This document shows, one piece after another, positions 1-13,421 of a stretch of DNA of 64,000 bases. The stretch comes from Hemibagrus wyckioides (taxonomy: Eukaryota; Chordata; Actinopteri; Siluriformes; Bagridae). Numbering within the stretch: position 1 is the stretch's first letter; each line of letters begins with the position of its first letter. The notes beneath the pieces were generated by a model, which was given only the letters and a program-made list of their open reading frames with translations, was not told the origin of the DNA and did no database searches. The stretch is from the NCBI RefSeq assembly GCF_019097595.1, contig NC_080727.1, forward strand, positions 7,032,501 to 7,096,500, given 5' to 3'. Position numbers and translations under genes: made by a program.

Positions 1-3000
1 GCATTCATAATCTGACATTTCACACTGTACATTCTTAAACCCTGGCTTAACCATCTTATTTGCATATTCGCTGTGTCAACACCAATGACTAGATAAATAT
101 AGCTTGTGACCGGTTTAAAGAACGGCATGTCTCTTGTCTTGTTGCTAAGCATCTAACTGTAACACTGCATCGTTTCACACTGGACATGACTAGCTCTGCA
201 ATGCGGGGTTAACATCGTGTAAGTAGCACCATCCCAGCTTCATAACCCTATGTAAAAGGCGGTGCTAATCCCGCTTCTAAATAACACGGGTGAGACGATA
301 ACCCATGGGTTAAGTGCGGTATGAAAAGCCCTAGTACGAGTGTAAACAAAGAGACTCCTTCAATATGATACTCTCTTATTATACTATAAGAGGAACACTG
401 TTTGAGCATTATCTTTTTGTCTTACTAAACATTTAAAGCATTTATCTATTCGCTTTATAGCCGTCTAGGGAACTAAGCTGTATTATACTGTAGCGACATG
501 ACCTTATGTGGCACAGCAGGTCCTAGTGGACGTTCACTGTGGTGGATATTCTACTGGATTTTAAATGCTGTAAAAGAGAAAAAAGATAAAGAGTGTTTTT
601 ACCTATTCAAAATACAGCTACAACAAGACCTGCAGCAGGTTTCATGATGGCCATTCCTCCATTTTTCTCTCTCTCTCTGCTCCTGTCTTCCTTTCCTGCC
701 TGTCACACTGGTCTTCACACTCACTCGCATCTGTTATAAGCACGGAGTGTGCTGTCTCAGGAGACACGGCCTGACTGTGTGCGTCTTTGTATCTGTCTAA
801 TCTTTGTACCTTATGGATTGAAACAAACTTTTTCCATAATTAGTTCAAGGAAAACAAACCCTTATAATTAGCTGAACCTGCTACGTCACCTACACATTCA
901 GCACTTTATTAGGAGCACTACAATTATCCTGGGTAGAGCCTCATTTTGTTCACAAAACAGCCTCGATCCAAGTCTTAATGTCATGGATTCCAGAGGATTT
1001 TGGAAACATTCCTTTGAGATTCTGGTCCATGTTGACATATCACACATTTCCTGCACATTTTTCAGGTACACTTTCATGCTGTGAATCTTCTATCACATTT
1101 CAAAGGTGATATACTGGATTCAGATCCAGTGACTGGGAAGAACACTGAACCCACTGTCTTGAAGGCATGCACATGGTCAGCAACGATACTCAAGTAGGCT
1201 GTGGTGTTTAAGTGATGATTGATTGGTATGAACATAATTCACTCCTAATAAGGTTCTTAATGAAGTGATTGGGAGTAGTGTTTCGTTCATGAAGGAATCT
1301 GTGTTTTTGTGAACAAATTGCTCTCCTTCACTTCCAAGTACTGATTTTTGTTCACTTTACGGTGCAGCCTCAGATTCCTGCTCTTGGTTGACAGGACAGG
1401 AACATGAGGGGGTCTTGTGCTGCTGAGACCCACCTGCCTCGAAAGACTCAAACTGTTCATTCTGAGATGCTGTTCTGCTCATTGTTGTATCCTTCCTGAC
1501 AGCTCGAATCAGTCTGGCTATTCTCCTCTGACCTCTCATATCAACTTTCTGGATGTTTTGTTTTCCTGCATCATTCTTTGACTGTGTATGTTATTCACTG
1601 TCAAAAGTATCTCTGCAAAGCTGTCTTTCCTAAAATACAACAACATGGCTACAGACTCAATTATATTATTCAAGCAGCATTTCTGGCGGCCAAGCGCCCC
1701 TCTCTGTGAATAGCACATTAACAGACATGCTAAGCAATCACAGGAAAACTCAACTTGGACTTGTAGTTTGATATGTATGTTACCAATGATACGCATGTTT
1801 TGACCACAGACAGTGGTGGAATAATCTGACTGGAGGAGGAAATATCTAGATGAACAAATGGGTAGTCAGGCTGTGACATATGGTGCTCTCGTTAATTTAA
1901 AAACATCCAGGTTACTTATTTTTTTCCATCAGTCTGGGCCTTTTTTCCCCCACTTTGGGCAAGTATCCAAACAAAACTTATACCTGGAGAGGGGTCTGAA
2001 TATGAACGTTGCTTCAAAACCATTGTTTAGACAGGTCTCAAAATGATGTGAATTTGGTGAAGACTGGACAAAATTTGGAGGGGAAGTAGTAAAATGGCAC
2101 TTTGATAGAAGCCTGTTATTGTAAAATTTGTTGAATAGCCTTAGGGCACGATCCTGAAGACACCAACCAAGATTTGTGTCACGGTGCAAGGTTGTTCCTT
2201 ACTTCCTGTATGGTGGCTTTGTTGTCAGATTTGCTGGCAAATTGGGCAAACCGTTAGAAATATCAAAATTCCCAAATTTGACCCAGTGATGGTGCATGAG
2301 GGTTGGCAGCACTTGCCCCAAAATTGGTCATAATGTTCCTTAAACCCTTTCTAATCAGTGTGCCAAATTTCACAGCCCTAAATATGGCATTAATATGGTA
2401 GTACTCTTCCTAGGCTGCAATCATGTGCAGCACACTGCCTGGGCAAATAAGACATGGCCAGTCATATAAGCAAGATAAGTTGATAAATGTTGCAATAGTC
2501 AGTTAAGGAAACAGAGAGATGACATGAAAATGAATAGGCCAAACATACACACCCACACAAAAAGCTCTACTCAAAGTTGCAGTTTTTACTGCTGAGCTAC
2601 TGGACTACTTTTGGGGGAAAAAAGGTTGTGGGTGGAAAAAGTCCACAAGTGGTGTTTTTTCAGGCTAGTTACAAACTAGTTAGCAGCTTGGCTAGTTAAC
2701 TGAAATGAAACCTAATTCATTTGGCAGACAGTGAATCTATCATGGACAGCACCATTTCCATTCACCTGTTACAAGATATTTTGTAAAGATTGGCAGAGGG
2801 AACGAGGGATTATAGAGTGTTGTCAGTAGGCGATGAGAAAAAGTCTTCAGTGCTATAATTCTTAAAGCTTGTTTGGGTTAGAATCTTTGCTGAGACCTGG
2901 CAACTTTGTTTAGGATTTCGACAGTCCCCATAGCTGTGACCCAATGAAAATTGAGTGGAAGCTGGATATCAAGAAATGGCTGGTCAACTACATGACAAAC

Positions 3001-3310
3001 TTCATAACACACACAAGTTCTTATATTAACTCAAGGGTTAGGAAAGTACTATGTAAAACGTTAGATTATAAATAACCAGGATTAAATATTAGCCACTGGG
3101 TAAAGTATGAGCAGTGTGAAACATCCATGAAGATAACCCACAATTCTGTTTACCTGGAGACTAACAATGACCCAGGATTAACTAGTTCAGGTGTGAAAAG
3201 CCCTAGTGTGAAGCTGTTGCTTTGGGTATGGCAGTAAGCCCCCCCAGTCACTGTAGGTGTGCTTAGAACGTTCCCTCGTGCTGGTGGAATGAGAATCGAT
3301 GTGTTTGTAC
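1..3310. other. scamp1 intron 3, no gene seen
   Basis: This stretch is AT-rich intronic DNA. I looked for the next SCAMP exon (AELLKRQEELERKAAEL-type coiled coil) on the minus strand and did not find it. There are short MITE-like pieces: about 170-350 and about 3100-3225 share GTGTGAAAAGCCCTAGTGTGAA-like sequence, and 170-350 has weakly inverted ends. Nothing else is supportable. Confidence 0.5.
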
Positions 3311-3418
3311 CTGTGTTTGTTGGGGCTGTGAATAAGCTGGTGGTTCCTCGGTGGGCTTCATGATGGCTGGCTGTGTGTTAGCAGTGGGTGGGACTTTGGG
3401 ACCTGAGCCAGGTGGAGC
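3311..3418 (-). CDS. scamp1: scamp1 coding exon 3
   Basis: This exon has 36 codons in phase 0. It is proline-rich and contains [10 protein letters not shown], diagnostic of SCAMP1-type linkers, then runs into a Gln-rich end before the donor GTACAA. Confidence 0.9.
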
Positions 3419-6400
3419 CTAACACAACAAAATGAAACATTAACACCGTACAGTAGGGTATTGTCCAAATTCGAAAGAAAGTGTTAAAATTCAAAGAAAA
3501 TTAAAGTTATGTTATCAAATATCTGTTATGAGGTGAGAAATTCTGCAAACAACACCTTTAAAAATGGCAAATACAGCATAAATATGAACTAATATTAAAT
3601 CATACGATATCCAGAATGTGATATAAAAAGAGACTTACTGGTTTTGTATCTGTAAATGGATTGTACTCCTCCAGGCCGGGTGGCGCGTTTCGCGTAACTT
3701 GCGTCACCGAGGGATCCTGGAAAAACCCAGAGAACAAAGAAGTTTAATCCGGGATAAAACAGACTGAGGATAACCTCTGCAGTTCTGCTAAAAACAGAAT
3801 CATCACTCGACTCATTGATTCGCAGTAATCCCTTTGTCTTGGTGAGAGCCACAGAAATAGTACGTCTGTTGCGTTTACTACTCCATTGCACTACAAACGG
3901 CATAGTGAACACATCCAGCACCACACACACCAGAGTCAGTTGTTACAGATCATCACCTAGGAGGTCACGTCAAAAAAAGGTGTTAAACTGTGCTGAGATG
4001 TGCTTATTGTGGACACGTGATTTACATCATTATATTACAGATTCAGTAAGCTCTTGTGCCTTGCCGATGGGGATGAGACCCTACCCATCAGGGCAGAAAT
4101 GTATCGTAGCAGGATAAAGGTGATGAGTCAGAACACGTTTGTATTAAACCGAGGTGAACAAAAGCACCCCACGGTTAAACCCATAACAGAGCCACTCTTT
4201 TCCTTTTTATCCCTTTAATTTGTCACCTGTCTATTGCTTATTTGCTACTAGTTATTGAACGGATATTTGGTAAAACGCAAGTTTGGAGGAATAAATTCTT
4301 CAGTATGGTCTAATCAGTAGAAGGGCTTGAGAAATAATGAACAGAAAGGTCTATTGAATGTCAGCTTGATATTTTATACTGTCCTGCAGTCTGGCAAGCT
4401 GTATATCTGATCGCCCGCTCCTGCCCACGTAAGGGTAAGAACCGAACGACTGGGACTTTTTTTTAGTCTCGAGGCACAGCATGACATTGCTGCTCTCTCT
4501 GCACCGAAGTATTGCCAAATGGGGTTTTTATTATTTTTTTCCTGGACTTCTCGCTGCCTTACTGTGGACGTAGGGCGTAATGAATACCCAAATGGTATGA
4601 TTACAGTATGGCTAGCAAGCAAGTAACACATGCTTCCTGCATGGATCGTCATTTTATAGTATCTAGCCAAGTTTAACCACGAGAACGACTACTGAAAAAT
4701 CACCAAACAGAAATAGATTTAATCCGAACAATGAAAAAGTGCAAAAGTTTAGATGTTTCTCAACTTTGTCGCATCTCTGGCCCACATCAAGTTGCCAACA
4801 GTTGCTGTTGATCATGTCAGTGGAAGTCACCAGCTCTTATTGAAAATGAATGATTTCTAGTGGCTTTGTTGCAGCAATTAACAGAAGTCTCTTAAAATCA
4901 AAAACGTATAACATTGCCAATAACACATGTAACGCATGGACTAGTGATTTAAATCAACACCCAAACTCTAAAATCTTTGATGGTTTGTACATTTATAGAG
5001 TGAAAGAGCTGCGAATGCTGTTGGCACTAATCGGAGGGACTCCTGACATAATAGGCGAGTGTGGATTGTGACAGAGCGGTGAGAAAAGACGATTATACAA
5101 ACCCTGTATACAAACTTACTTCCGTGGCCAACGTGAACAAATATTACTATCCTGAGATGAGTTATGAGACCAACAGCAAGCAAAAGTGTATTAACAGGAA
5201 GCATTTTTCTCTCATGCAGCACATGTTCTCTAAATTGCCTTCAATTACATGAAGAGTAAAGGTCTGAACTTACTTAGTTTCAAATGTATAATAAGACAGA
5301 CTACATGCAGAGCTGTAACTGAAAAGAAACTGAAGCACTGAAAGCACTGAAATGTGTTATAACATCATGTATAACAATGACGTAATATCCTCATACAACA
5401 ATGGAAAAGTAGTATGAATCAATCAGACGTGTGTGCACTACACTGCTAATGTGTTTTTTCACAGAGACTGGAGACAAACATGTCTTCCTTGTCAAATGGA
5501 GAGACATTTGGGGCTAGATATGATTTTTTATAATTGTAGTTGAGGTGGATTTGGCAACCCTGACTGCAAGATTCATACTTACTTTACTGCATTAAACCTT
5601 ATGCTTGCTTATGTTATGTGGGATCACAGTCCTGATGCATAGACCTAGTCTCAATGTGAAGCTTTTTTAAACGCTTTTATTTTAAAAGCCTACTAACACG
5701 TAGAACTGGGGGAAAAAAAAGACAGGAGTCTTTCTGAATGGAGACTGGAGCGTCATGAGATAATGCTGTGCACGTGACTCGAATACTTCTAGCGGCTGCT
5801 AAAATCACACCTTAATTTTTAAAAAAGGTTACATTATGGTTAAAGGGTTAGAGTTTCAGGAATGAAAGCTTACTGATGCTACCTCATAAATGAATGAGCG
5901 AATTACTTACTGCTATCTGAGGCACAATGCCACTGTCTGTATTTGGTCAGTGCTCTAACCATTCGGGAACCGAATTTGAACTTAAACCGGTAGTAGGTGT
6001 GCGTGTTGGGGGGGTTATTAGAGCTAAAAATATTTTTCATTCACAAATTATAACAATAAGCAACAATTTGCATAACCCAACATTTTTCACCTCCTGAACA
6101 AGACATCCTGAGGCACTTTCTGGCAAGCTTTCTACCTTCTTTATATCTGATGTCACTAAGGAAGCACCCTAACCAGGTTTCAAAACATTAATGATTTTTC
6201 CAACCCATGGAACGGTTGTTTATATTTCATAACAATAGCCACCAGCCAATAGTGAGCTCATGCATGTGGAAGTGGGCGAATAGCACTTTCCTCCAATTGT
6301 GTTAAGATGCTCGGAGACGCCGCATGAGCAGCACTTTAAAAAGAAGCAGTGGCTTCACCTGTCTCGGAGGCAGCATGTGATTGATTTTGCCCTCCTTGGT

Positions 6401-9400
6401 TAGTAGCAGTTATTTGTTAAGGGAGAGCTGACTGGAGGGAGGGAATTGGCCAAGACTAAGGTGGTTTTCATGCTCGACACTTTTGCTGAGGTCTGAATTT
6501 GAGTATGATTGTTCTTGGTGCCCCTGCAGCATTGGTCTGGTTTCAGACTCGATTCAGATTCAGTTGAACCCTGGTGCATTTGTGTTAATCTCACGTCATC
6601 ACAAACCGCATTTAGAACATAGCTCACCATAGTTTTTTTTTTTTTTTACTTTATTTTGGTGCTTTTATGCACAATAAGACATCTCACCTCTTTTGTGTTT
6701 CACAACATTCTCCTGTCACTCATGCTACACGTGTGTTGTGGAAACTAATGATGTCGTCATCGACTAAAACACACTCACAGGATTCACTTTCACGGGAATC
6801 ATGGCACAGGTCCAGTGGAACTGAACTCTTGTCTTGGGTTCAGTACCGCAGCCTACTTGCAGGTCCACATGACAGCTTTTACAGCATCAACTTGTTAAGC
6901 ACTGTTTTAGACTAAAGACTGTTTTAGACTCTGTAAACGAAGGAAAAAATTAGGGGTCCTTTAAACAGCCTTTCACTTCAACAACAATAAAAAACAAAAC
7001 TATGAATAAATCAGACATGTGTGCACACTGCTGTTAACATGTTTCCCCATGCAGAGACTGGAAAAACAGAAGAAAAATATAACTCCCTTGTCAAATCACC
7101 AATGGTTTTTGGGCTTGTATAATTTTTTAATTATAGATAGGGATGGACTTTTGTTGCAATCTGGCAACCCTGACTGCATGCTTGTAATCCACATCTTTGA
7201 AACACTGAATGAAAGTAAAAAACAAATGCTTGCTTGGCTTTTTCCATTTTGTCATGATACATGATCCTTGTCCTAGTCTTAATGTGAAGCTTTCAGGCAA
7301 TAGAAACTAAATAAATAAATAAGAAAAAAAACAAACAAACAAAAAAAAGAATAGTGAACCTGCTATTCATGTATACATCTTAAAATTTTGTTACATTAGC
7401 TAGCTTAATTTAACCAGTTATTTCTTTAACAAGTCTATCACACAACCCTAACTGTGAAGCCCTGCAGAAGAGATGATTTGTGACAAAAGTATAAGTTACA
7501 GAATCATGTCCTATAAATCTCCTGCAAAAGCTCATTCCTTCTCCTGCTTAGCGTTAATCTCTAGCGGCGTCTGCGAAGCTAGAGCTAAATCAGATTATCC
7601 TGCGACTACTGGCTGGATAACCGTGACGAGGACTGAAATAAAGTGGCAAAAGATAGAATGGGGAAAGAATGAAAAAAGACTAGGCATATAGCTGATGTTT
7701 GAAGGCTTCTCTCCCTCTCGACTCTCAAGCAGTAGGGGGATATTTGATGGAGTTGCAGCCTATAATTTCCATCTGGCAGGGAAACGATGATTCCAATAAT
7801 TTTCCCTTTCTATAAATAGGCAAAAGCAAGAATCTGTGTGACCAAACACAAGAAGGGACATTTCTTTTTCCTTGAATAGCAAGACGGCGCAGGAAGTAAT
7901 GTGTTTTAATTAATACTCTGGTCCTATACCTGACAAACTGTAGGCATGCTGTTGAAGGAGGTCTGAGTACCTGGGGCATCTCTGGCTAGCCATCAAGAGG
8001 CCGGCGCTATGAATATTTCAGACTGTATAACAATGAATGTTTCATGAACCGTGTGCACACACAGACACGAATACACACACAAACACACACACACATCCCC
8101 ACAAAGCTTACTCAAACTCAAACAAGTACAGAACGTCTTTATAAGAAGACAGATCAGTGATGCCCAACTGCTCTTACGCCATTAAGATCCACTTCCACAC
8201 CAGTGTGTGTGGTTTGCCTTTAGTGTACAATTTGTCCTGTTTCTAACGAAGGAAACTTGACACCGGTGGTAGCTGATTAGGATCCACACGAGTATGACCT
8301 GGATCTGGGCAGCTCTTCGAAGGGATCCTTGAGGGAGGGATGATGCGTCACAGGAATTTAGTTTTTGTAATGCAGATATTGATAAACTAATGACTATTGG
8401 ATAGAGAATTTTAACATCCAATGATCTACATTAGGGTTTTTCCTTTACAGATATTTTAAAGGCATTTACAGGCTTACACTATACAGCAAAATGTTTGTAG
8501 AGAACTCATCACACCCACATGTCCTTTTTGTACATCCTAATGCAGACTCTGTCTCCTTTTGCTGCTATAATAAACTCCACTCTTCTAGGGGCAGAGGTAG
8601 CTCAAGTGGTTAAGGCTCTAACTGGAAGGTCAGGGTTCAAGCCCCAGCACTGATATGCTGCCACTGTTGGGCAATTGAGCAAGGCCTTTAACCCTTTTCC
8701 GCTGCATCATAGCTGCCCTGCTTCCTCAGCAGGGATATGCGAAGAAAAGAATTCCACTGTGCTGTGATATATGTGTTGCGATAATAAAAAAGACTTCTTA
8801 TGAAGGCTTTCCACTAGATGTTGGAGCATGATTGTTGGGAATTCTGAGGCACTAGAATCAGACACTGATGTTATGGGTCTGGTGTCCAGTCTGGTGTTCC
8901 AGTTCATTACAAAGGTGTCTAATGGGGTTGAGATTCTTCAGTCTAGGCTCTTCCAGACCAGTCGCAAATCTTCAAGTGTCTTCATGGAGCTGCTTTGTGC
9001 ACAGAAGCATTGACATGCTGCAATATGTTTGGGTCTCTTAATACCAGTGCCGTGAAATTGTAACATCACAGAATACAAAGATAATCTACACAATTGTGTG
9101 CTTCTGAATTTCTGACTGTTTGGAGAAGAACCGCAAATGAGTGTGATGGTCAGATGGTCCACAAACATTTGGCCATATAGTGTGCCTGGAATAATCAAAT
9201 CCGACAAACTGGTGCATGAACGCTTACTTAACCTCTTCTTTTAACTCAAAGCACATGGGCAGGATCAGGCGGTCAGATATTACACTCACACTGGAATGTT
9301 GTTCATTAGAATGCAGATTAAAGGAGCGATAGATTTCCAGCATGTGAAATTTCTTTGGACACTGCTGTGAAAATGACCAGCATCTTACTGATCATGTGTT

Positions 9401-11393
9401 TCCAATATTTGCTTTCTTGTTGTTAGAGAATTCACTGGCCAATGCATCTGTGTTAATGGATCTAAAGTGAACACTAGTACAAATTCATGCAGCAACGACA
9501 CGCCAACCAGAAAACTCCTCTTGTGATCTGTGCTGTGATGGTACGACAGCGCAATGAGTATGTCCTCCATCTTGGCTTTTCTGATGATTCACGCTGTGAT
9601 GCATCAACCTTCTATTGGTCACATGATACAAATTCGCAGGAAAATGAGAAAGTTCTTCTTTGCTTTGCAGTAAACTTTCATTTCTGTGCCTCCAGCATTC
9701 ACATGCTTATGAATGGAAGTCAGTGGAAAGGAAAGTGTAGTGTGACTGCACCTTAGCCTATTTTAGACAAAGAGGCACTGCACTCCGGGTTCACTTGCAG
9801 CTCGTATGGGCCGTTCCTCTCCTTTTTTATTCACCAATTCAGTAAGTAAGACTCGGAAATATCTGTACTCGCAGATTACTCTAACTAGGCATTAAACCAG
9901 CATGATCGAGTCCCCAATAAAATCCTCACTGCTACAGTTAGAACAGAAGGTTTTTGTAGCTTTATGGTGTTATCCTGCTGCTTTGAGTTCCCAGTAGAAG
10001 TTCTGCAACCCTGCCCAGGATTAATCAGTTCCTGAAGATGAATGAATGAATAAACATGTAAGGGCATGAGCTGCTACTTTAGGACTACAAGCTGAGCCAT
10101 TAAACCGAAATCTCATTGCTGGATATTACAAAACAATATTGGATTACAAACCCCTAAAGATGTATTCTTTGCTCTTGTTAACAGATTTAAATTAGGCAGA
10201 AGGCACATCCCCAGCATCTACAGTACTGGCTGTATCATATCTATCAGATGACATTTTCATGCTTTATCTCCACTCTTTTTTTTTTTTTTTAAAGCTCTAC
10301 CTCCCAGCTCATCTCTTTCCCTATCCGCCTCTGCCTTGCTTCACCTTTCTTTACCCACTCATCTCTTTACAGCTCGTTATTCTGGAGCATGTATGAGAAG
10401 TCAGACGTGTGCGTGTGTGTTTCGTGACCCTGCAGGCTCAAACACTGCAAACACGCTTCACATCCTGTTTCTATCCATTTCGTTCCTTCCTCACGCTCCA
10501 GCTTTATTGACTGGATATACCGGTATTGTATTTGCGCCGTGGTCCGCATGAAAAACTCTGAGCAACTCAGTGCTCAGGAATACAGCTACCGACACTTGAA
10601 TGCACTTCACACTCTCTGGACAAATGTAAGCGCCAATGTGCTGCCCAGTTGCCTGGATACCTAATCAGCTAGTCCAAAACGTAGTAGCTGATGTAATATA
10701 CTAGCATATGGCAAGCTAGTTAGTTAATTAGATCATTAACTGCATTAATGAAGACAAACAGGAGATGCAGATGGTGACATTATGGAGATTAAAAAAAAAA
10801 GAAGAAAAGGTTTCGGCTTCGATTTTTGGTCTTCTCTGGAAATTACCCGTTACTGGATATGTTCTGAACATGTCTGCTCTGCACTTCATTTTGCTTGGTT
10901 TCATCACCACATACTATTACGCATACATGCTGGCGCTCAATAGCTATGTTTCCGTCCAAGCTACGAAATTAACTTATATGAAAAAATTATCACATGACTC
11001 CTTTGTGAATAAAGCACCGTCTGTTTCCTTTCCATCTGGTCAAGAGAACAAAACCATCACTTCCAGGGAAACTGTTTCAAAAGAGCTATACAAATGGATG
11101 TTTTTGTATACAATAAATTGCTTACACTTTAAAGTCTACAGACGAAAAGCTATCATACATCTCGTGTTATCCTGCGATTGGAGACGGATGCCTGATGTTT
11201 GGGATTCGGAATAGTGAGAGACAGTTCTGGGAGGTAATTACACCAATCATTTTGATGACAGACTTTGGCTAGGGCACTTCAGATGGACAAAAACAACATT
11301 CAAGGTGCTTTGCAGTGAAATTGGTATACTGGTCAGTCCAGTTATGTCGACCAACGTCTACAGTTCCCACAGCAAAATGCAGATTATGCACAT

Positions 11394-11433
<40 letters not shown>

Positions 11434-13384
11434 TTCACCTAAACTGAACACCTATTGCAAATTTCATATAAAACTACATAGCTTCTGGTGGCATACAATA
11501 CAACAGATGATGCCCTTACAGTCTGTTGTGAATTCACCGAAGCAGACCAGAGGACTCGGAAGTATCTGATGGATCTAGAATGTTTTTGCAGGAAAGAGTT
11601 GGGAAATGTTATGAGTCTTACCCTAAAAAAAGACTGAGTACAACAGATGCTTTACCAAAGTATTCATTTACCGGAACATTTTCCCCCCTTATTTTCCCCC
11701 AAAGCCTTTCTGATTGCTTTGCATACTGAGGATGGAAAAAGTTCTAATGTGATTTATCTTAGATTCTTTTTCTCTCTCTCCATTTTTTAATGTATCGTAT
11801 TTTTTTTTTTTTTTTTTTGCAGATTACAGATCCAAATCATATAAAGCACTGTGCCACATCTGGAACAAAGCAGTACTTTAGTAGATGACCAACCTCCATC
11901 TTCAGTTCACAGAGTAACAGGCTGCCTGAATGGCTAAGGTGCTTTGATTTATACAAGATAAAAAAAAATTTACAGCTTGAACTTTACAGCTTCACAGTTG
12001 TGTTACTTTACAGTTGTGTTAAGAAACATGTGTTATTGTGTTAAATATTGAAATATTTCCATTTGGCAGTAAACAGTTTCCCAGCAATCACACCTTCATC
12101 ATCAAAACGTTCCTGTTTAATAGCTGAGCAAGTCATCCTTCAGACTACATTAAGACTCGGCATGGATTTATAGCTCAGACCGTCTACACCATTCTGCAGG
12201 CACGGCTCACGTAACGTAGCACATAGGTGCTGTGGCTCGGCTATTGCTCGGCTATGGCTCATTCAGCATTCACATCCAGCACTGTATTTCGTATTTTCAT
12301 GCTGAGTCAGCGGCTGTCAGTCAAAGTGCTTCTTCGATATTGAGGGATGTTCCTAGAGTGTGGCCAAGTGCTTGACTAGGTAATTACCACCAGGTCTCGT
12401 TGCAATACAAGCTCCCTGTTTGTTATTTGTATGTAACCCTTGCCGACATGTTATCACAGGCTTTCCCAGTGTGGTCTGGATGCTGCTGGAAACCGTGAAG
12501 GACACGCTGGATAATGATTCCCTAATAAATTAAATGCAGTGAAGAACAAATTATAATGGCGTTATAATAGCAACGGAAGCTTTTTCACCTTAGCAAGGCA
12601 AAAAGGTTATAATATTGTAATTCTGACTGGAGCACAGAGGATCATGAATTATTGATCAAATCCATGCTCTGATCAGAGACCTGAACATTCATTAAAAACA
12701 TTCTTCCATCACAGGAATGTGTGACTGTTTAGTTTCATTTTTCCATGATACAAGATATCATTCTTAATCTTCCATTTATGATTATGATGTTTCTCCTAGT
12801 GCTTTTCTGACACGAACATCCTCACCGACTTGCCAATTTATGCAATGCATTAGAAACACAATGACAACACGCTGGAAGACGAGTTGTGTCTAAAGTCCAT
12901 GTGCCAGGTCGGTGCCAGGTAAACAGCATAAAGTACGTCACTCAGTGGATCAGTTAACGTGTAAGACCTGCTCTGTGACCGAGCCGATGTTCATACTGCA
13001 GACACCTCGGTTAAACCCATCAGCCAGAACATTAAATCCACCTGCCTAGTACTGTGTAGGTCTCCCTTGTGCAGCCACAACAGCTCTGATCCATAAGGCA
13101 TGGACTCCGCAAGAGCTCTGAAGGTGTGCTGTGGTATCTGCTACCAAGACATCAGCAGCAGATTCATTAACAATCCATGATGTGAGGTGGAAACTCCACA
13201 GATTTTTTTTTGTGTGACAAAAATATGCCAAAACTGCAGCTGTCATGTGAAGATCACTTACATTGCAAATGTACAAAAAGTTCTAAAGGACTTTTTTTCG
13301 TCTTGTACGTCTTATTATTATTCTTTATTTAGTAAAATTATAAGCCTTGCCACCTCTAAGAATCCCTGATGCACACTGAGGCAT

Positions 13385-13421
<37 letters not shown>

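Larger units (their letters stand above)
3717..8476. other. scamp1 intron 1, distal part, no gene seen
   Basis: No conserved exon is recognisable. It holds the duplicate pair 5400-5690 / 7000-7300, a poly-T run near 6632-6648 and A-rich simple sequence at 7310-7350. Short open frames here show no family resemblance. Confidence 0.5.

Noticed and set aside
8587..8660. tRNA gene
   Set aside because: Box A and B are present but the arms do not pair as a cloverleaf and a non-tRNA body with an A-rich tail follows; it is a SINE head. The same applies to 33248 and 61371.
10765..11214. 149-codon plus-strand frame in scamp1 intron 1
   Set aside because: No recognisable family, no conserved splice or start context, AT-rich composition; probably chance.
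11269..11451. Leucine-rich small membrane protein
   Set aside because: The poly-Leu comes from an (AAT)n microsatellite read on the minus strand.
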